A stretch of 64,000 nt of DNA, from the NCBI RefSeq assembly GCF_004168365.1, contig NZ_CP035704.1, forward strand, positions 2,046,001-2,110,000, read 5' to 3'. A program made the position numbers and the translations under genes. A model generated the notes under the pieces. It was not told where the DNA came from, ran no database searches, and was given only the letters and a program-made list of their open reading frames with translations. This document shows positions 56,844 to 64,000 of this stretch, one piece after another. The number at the start of each line of letters is the position of its first letter. Position 1 is the stretch's first letter. Origin of the DNA: Pseudolysobacter antarcticus (GTDB lineage: Bacteria; Pseudomonadota; Gammaproteobacteria; Xanthomonadales; Rhodanobacteraceae).

Positions 56844-56847
<4 letters not shown>
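55843..56847 (-). CDS. GNAT acetyltransferase fused to a PLD-like C-terminal domain
   Basis: This 334-aa protein joins two parts. Residues about 15-165 are a GNAT domain with the acetyl-CoA loop KPWRGKQVGAALLRTLVERARELG and SAIGFYEAFGFEGYGEEF. Residues about 185-330 are a separate domain (AREIAICSRELDPGLLDHSDILAALQHI, then RVRILVRDP and HRQLLSYFEQVWERA) resembling the non-catalytic PLD-like modules found after GNAT domains. The classic HKD signature is not intact. ATG 56847 overlaps the stop of the ribosomal oxygenase gene (ATGA). The acceptor substrate is unknown. Confidence 0.8.
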
Positions 56848-59430
<2,583 letters not shown>

Positions 59431-59572
59431 TCAGGTTTGCGCAGAAATTAATCCGCGAACCGAACTGCTCGTATGGCGTGTTTTGCAACTGCCCACGAGC
59501 AAGTTTTGACGGCCGCGCAACTTTCGCGGGCTGTCATACGCACTCAGCACATATATCCAGAAGGTTTTCTTC

Positions 59573-61000
59573 GTGATCAACAAAACGTTGAAGAATCCGC
59601 GGCCGACCAAATTCCGCATCGAGCGCGACAGCATGGGCGAACTCAAAGTCCCGGCGGGCGCGTTGTACGGTGCGCAAACCCAGCGCGCGATTGATAATTT
59701 CAAGATTTCCGGATTGCATTTGCCGCGCCAGTTTATCCGTGCGTTGGGCTTGATCAAATCGGCTGCGGCGCAGGTAAACGCCGATCTTGGCGGCCTGAAA
59801 AAGCCGCTCGCGAAAGCGATTCGCAGCGCCGCCGAACAAGTGGCGAGTGGGGAGTTCGACGCGCAATTTCCGATCGACGTATTTCAGACCGGATCCGGCA
59901 CCTCGACCAACATGAATGCGAACGAGGTGATTGCCCATCTCGCTACCGCGGCGCTCGGGCGCGAGGTGCATCCGAACGATCACGTGAACATGGGGCAGTC
60001 GTCGAATGATGTGATTCCGACCGCAATCCAAGTCAGTGCGACGCTGGCCGTGACGGAGCATTTGCTGCCAGCGCTGGCGCATCTCATCGCCATCATCGAA
60101 AAACGTGCGCGTGAATTGAAAAAAGTGGTCAAGACCGGACGCACGCATCTGATGGATGCGATGCCGGTCACGTTCGGCCAGGAACTCGGCGGCTGGGCGG
60201 CGCAATTGCGCTCGAACGCGGCACGCCTGCAGGACGCGCTGAAGCGACTGCGTTGTCTGCCGCAGGGCGGTACGGCGGTTGGCACCGGCATCAATGCGGC
60301 TGAGGATTTTGGTCCGCGTATTGCGGCGCAATTGAGCAAACTCGGCGGCGTGCATTTCGAATCGGCGCAGAATTATTTCGAGGGCATGTCGTCGCAGGAT
60401 GCCGCGGTGGAGCTCTCCGGTCAGCTCAAGACGCTGGCTTGCAGCCTCATGAAAATTGCCAACGATTTGCGCTGGATGAATTCCGGTCCGCTGGCGGGCC
60501 TCGGCGAGATTGAACTGCCAGCGTTGCAGCCGGGTTCGTCGATCATGCCGGGCAAGGTCAATCCAGTGATTCCCGAGGCGATGACGATGGTCTGCGCGCA
60601 GGTGATCGGCAACGACATCACGATCACGATCGCTGGCCAGGCCGGTAATTTTCAGCTGAATGTGATGTTGCCGGTGATTGCGCTAAATCTGCTGCAATCG
60701 ATCGAAATTCTCGGCAACGCGATGCGCGCGCTGGCGGATTTGGCGATCGCCGGATTTACCGTGCGCAGCGAACATATCAAGGAGGCGCTGAATCGCAATC
60801 CGATTCTGGTCACAGCGCTGAACCCGGTAATTGGTTATGAAAAAGGCGCGGCAACCGCAAAGCAAGCCTATAAGCAGAACCGGCCGATTCTCGACGTTGC
60901 GCGCGAAACCACGGGTTTGCCCGAGGCGAAACTGAAACAATTGCTTGATCCGCTGACGTTGACCAAAGGCGGCGTGCATGGTGGATCGGGCGGCGGCTGA
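59573..61000 (+). CDS. fumC: Class II fumarate hydratase
   Basis: This 475-aa iron-free fumarase interconverts fumarate and malate. Motifs: FRIERDSMGELKVPAGALYGAQTQRA at the N-terminus, GSGTSTNMNANEVI, GQSSNDVIPTA, THLMDAMPVTFGQELGGW, and the superfamily signature GSSIMPGKVNPVIPEAMTMV. Use of GTG 59573 keeps a family-like N-terminus; the next Met (59633) would cut into IERDSM. A -10-like TATACT occurs at 59413-59418 in the gap shared with purB. The enzyme works in the TCA cycle, like the sucAB-lpdA complex encoded upstream. Confidence 0.97.
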   Translation: MINKTLKNPRPTKFRIERDSMGELKVPAGALYGAQTQRAIDNFKISGLHLPRQFIRALGLIKSAAAQVNADLGGLKKPLAKAIRSAAEQVASGEFDAQFPIDVFQTGSGTSTNMNANEVIAHLATAALGREVHPNDHVNMGQSSNDVIPTAIQVSATLAVTEHLLPALAHLIAIIEKRARELKKVVKTGRTHLMDAMPVTFGQELGGWAAQLRSNAARLQDALKRLRCLPQGGTAVGTGINAAEDFGPRIAAQLSKLGGVHFESAQNYFEGMSSQDAAVELSGQLKTLACSLMKIANDLRWMNSGPLAGLGEIELPALQPGSSIMPGKVNPVIPEAMTMVCAQVIGNDITITIAGQAGNFQLNVMLPVIALNLLQSIEILGNAMRALADLAIAGFTVRSEHIKEALNRNPILVTALNPVIGYEKGAATAKQAYKQNRPILDVARETTGLPEAKLKQLLDPLTLTKGGVHGGSGGG

Positions 61001-61206
61001 ATTTACATGTGCGGTATGGCTAATAGCACATTACAGCGGCGTCGAATGGCGTCAAAATGAGCGCCGTAGTGGGCAATAGCGATGGTTTTTCTGCAGCCGC
61101 ATAGTTTGTTTTACCCATGCCGAGCCATTGTTCTGCATGATGAGATGGCGGAAATCTGATCACTGGGTTTCAGTCATGAATAATTTTATTTACCGAGGAA
61201 ATCGTT

Positions 61207-62364
<1,158 letters not shown>

Positions 62365-62370
62365 TCGATT

Positions 62371-62412
62371 GCCCGAGCCTCTACTTGCCAAGCGGCAGGT
62401 CGAGGCTCGGGC
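62371..62412. other. Strong hairpin between convergent genes
   Basis: An 11-bp perfect stem GCCCGAGCCTC (62371-62381) / GAGGCTCGGGC (62402-62412) has a 20-nt loop that itself contains TGCC/GGCA. It starts 6 nt after the stop of the Ala/Pro-rich protein gene. There is no T run, so it may be an RNA 3' end stabiliser or a Rho-type end rather than a classic terminator. Confidence 0.5.
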
Positions 62413-62484
62413 GGCGAATACAACTGCGTCACTTGGCACCAGTGACTGTTCGTACTCTTCCCCTCGAGCGGAACTGCGGGCAGC

Positions 62485-63087
62485 TTAAAAAAGCGCGATT
62501 CCGGCAGTTCGCAACATGCGACTGAGAGCAATCAATGGCAGTCCGATCAGTGCGGTCGGATCTTCGGTTTGCATACGCTCGAACAACGCGATGCCCAGAC
62601 CTTCGGCCTTGAAACTGCCGGCGCAATCGTAGGGTTTTTCAGCCTGCAGGTAGGCATCGATTTCTCCGCTGCCGAGGTTGCGGAAATAAACGAGCGTGCA
62701 ATCGACGGCGTGTTGAATCCGGCCGTTGCGGCCATCGATCAGACATAGCGCGGTATGGAAACTTACAGTTTGTCCGCAGCACGCCAGTAGTTGCGCGCGC
62801 GCGTTTTCATGATCGCCCGGCTTGCCCAGCATCCGCGTACCTAATGCGGCAACCTGATCGGAGCCGATCACGATCGCTCCGGGTCGAATAGCGGCCACGG
62901 CATTTGCTTTCGCAATGGCTAGGCGCAAGGCGAGCGCCGCCGGAGTTTCGTCAGCAGATGCTGATTCATCGACATGCGGTGCGAGCTGGCTGAAGTTTTT
63001 GGTCAGGCGTTGCAGCAAGTCGCGCCGATAAATTGAGCTCGATGCGAGGATCAGATCGACGGCGCTGACGGGGCAAAAATCGCTCAT
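62485..63087 (-). CDS. Maf-family nucleoside triphosphate pyrophosphatase
   Basis: This 200-aa protein has the Maf/HAM1-like fold: LILASSSIYRRDLLQRL at the N-terminus, VDESASADETPAALALRLAIAKANAV, IVIGSDQVAALGTRMLGKP with the conserved Asp, and FKAEGLGIALFERMQTEDPTALIGLPLIAL near the end. The DPTALIGLPL form resembles the YceF (7-methyl-GTP pyrophosphatase) subgroup rather than YhdE. The start at 63087 begins MSDFCPV, so the family motif starts only a few residues in; 15 more in-frame residues upstream are possible. It lies downstream of the thiolase gene on the same strand. Confidence 0.9.
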   Translation of the reverse strand: MSDFCPVSAVDLILASSSIYRRDLLQRLTKNFSQLAPHVDESASADETPAALALRLAIAKANAVAAIRPGAIVIGSDQVAALGTRMLGKPGDHENARAQLLACCGQTVSFHTALCLIDGRNGRIQHAVDCTLVYFRNLGSGEIDAYLQAEKPYDCAGSFKAEGLGIALFERMQTEDPTALIGLPLIALSRMLRTAGIALF

Positions 63088-63168
63088 CGATGAATGCCCG
63101 TCATAGACCTGAATTAATCCGGCGCTGTGCAAAAAATCGGATTGATCTTGAAGATTGAATCAGTCCGC

Positions 63169-64000
63169 TCAAACCAGCTCGACCGCCAATGCCGTGGCTT
63201 CGCCGCCGCCGATGCAGAGTGCCGCGATGCCGCGCTTGCCGCCACGTGCCTTGAGCGCATGCAACAGAGTCACAATCAGGCGCGCGCCGGATGCACCGAT
63301 CGGATGACCGAGCGCACAAGCACCGCCGTGGACATTGATTTTTTCGTGCGGAATACCGAGCTCCTTGATCGGCGCCATCGCGACGACGGCGAACGCTTCA
63401 TTGACTTCGAACAGATCGACATCGGCCACGCTCCAGCCAATCTGTTTAAGCAGCTTGTCGATTGCACTTACCGGCGCGGTCGTGAACCATTCCGGCTCCT
63501 GCGAGAACGTGGCATGGCCGACGATCCGTGCCAGTGGCGTCAGTCCGCGTTTTTTTGCCTCGGCTTCACTCATCACTATTGTTGCTGCAGCACCGTCGGA
63601 AATGCTCGACGAACCAGCTGCGGTCACGGTGCCATCTTTGCGAAACGCCGGTTTCAGCGTTGGAATCTTGGCGATGTCGGATTTACCGGGTTGCTCGTCG
63701 GTCGCGTATTCGACATCGCCCTTGCGTCCGGCAACTTTCACAGCAACGATTTCGGCGGCGAATGCGCCCGACGCGATCGCGGCTTGCGCGCGCCGAACTG
63801 ATTCGATCGTGTAGGCATCCTGCGCCTCGCGCGTGAAGCCGTATTTGTCGGCGGTGGCTTCGGCGAACACGCCCATCGACTGGCCGTCATACGGATTGGT
63901 CAGGCCATCCCAGGCCATATGATCAACCAGCTTTGCGTCGCCATAACGCAGGCCGGTGCGGGCTGCGACCATGTGCGGTGCATTCGTCATCGACTCCATA
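63169..64000 (-). CDS. Acetyl-CoA C-acyltransferase (thiolase), C-terminal two-thirds (5' end outside window)
   Basis: Only the last 276 residues are in the window; the frame is open to the edge and the N-terminal nucleophile Cys lies outside. Visible thiolase motifs: ESMTNAPHMV at the edge, DGLTNPYDGQSMGVFAEATA, EVNEAFAVVAM, the NVHGGACALGHPIGASGARL signature, and the second catalytic Cys in ALCIGGGEATAL. It either condenses two acetyl-CoA or cleaves acetoacetyl-CoA; the exact class cannot be settled from this part. Confidence 0.94.
   Translation of the reverse strand, partial: MESMTNAPHMVAARTGLRYGDAKLVDHMAWDGLTNPYDGQSMGVFAEATADKYGFTREAQDAYTIESVRRAQAAIASGAFAAEIVAVKVAGRKGDVEYATDEQPGKSDIAKIPTLKPAFRKDGTVTAAGSSSISDGAAATIVMSEAEAKKRGLTPLARIVGHATFSQEPEWFTTAPVSAIDKLLKQIGWSVADVDLFEVNEAFAVVAMAPIKELGIPHEKINVHGGACALGHPIGASGARLIVTLLHALKARGGKRGIAALCIGGGEATALAVELV

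Overview
The window is chromosomal DNA from a gammaproteobacterium, most likely of the order Xanthomonadales/Lysobacterales (possibly Rhodanobacteraceae). The assignment is inferred from the high-GC coding pattern, the uvrC-pgsA-tRNA(Gly-Cys-Leu) block, mtnA next to gyrA, sucA-sucB-lpdA as one operon, and the make-up of the purine-degradation operon. No marker gene was compared against a database. Both edges cut genes: a sensor kinase at the left and a thiolase at the right.

Region by region. 1-3.3 kb: a multi-PAS NarL/LiaS-type histidine kinase (5' end missing) with its LuxR-type response regulator. 3.5-5.85 kb: three small plus-strand genes (isochorismatase-like hydrolase, exported alpha/beta hydrolase, exported cupin). 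5.85-16.8 kb: a minus-strand operon for purine ring degradation, read uraH-xdhA-xdhB-puuD-puuE-(uraD/allC fusion)-M20 peptidase-aldehyde dehydrogenase, with most junctions translationally coupled. A divergent adenine-deaminase-type gene (16.97-17.99 kb) supplies hypoxanthine. Together they can take adenine through hypoxanthine, xanthine, urate, 5-hydroxyisourate, OHCU and allantoin to allantoate and beyond. A dyad in the divergent intergenic region is a candidate operator. 18.0-18.15 kb: a 144-bp palindromic, MITE-like element ending on the xseA stop codon.

18-32.7 kb: mostly housekeeping (xseA, ispG, kdsB, low-molecular-weight phosphatase, uvrC, pgsA), with an acetyl-CoA hydrolase/transferase-family protein, a polytopic membrane protein, an unrecognised 575-aa protein and a DMT exporter. 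32.8-33.3 kb: tRNA-Gly, tRNA-Cys and tRNA-Leu. 33.3-34.75 kb: a locally AT-rich stretch after tRNA-Leu with one orphan membrane protein, probably acquired or decayed DNA. 34.75-37.4 kb: a Rieske oxygenase and an APC-family permease. 37.4-41.0 kb: small envelope and exported proteins of uncertain role.

41.4-64 kb: core genes again: mtnA, a GtrA-like protein, gyrA (with Ala at position 83), peroxiredoxin, a small heat-shock protein with a candidate sigma-32 promoter, cbpA, a PilH-like single-domain regulator, an AcuI/YhdH oxidoreductase, lpdA-sucB-sucA (2-oxoglutarate dehydrogenase), purB-roxA/ycfD-GNAT, fumC, an exported Ala/Pro-rich protein with a duplicated C-terminal domain, a Maf-family pyrophosphatase and a thiolase. 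No rRNA, CRISPR array, intact insertion sequence or prophage was recognised.
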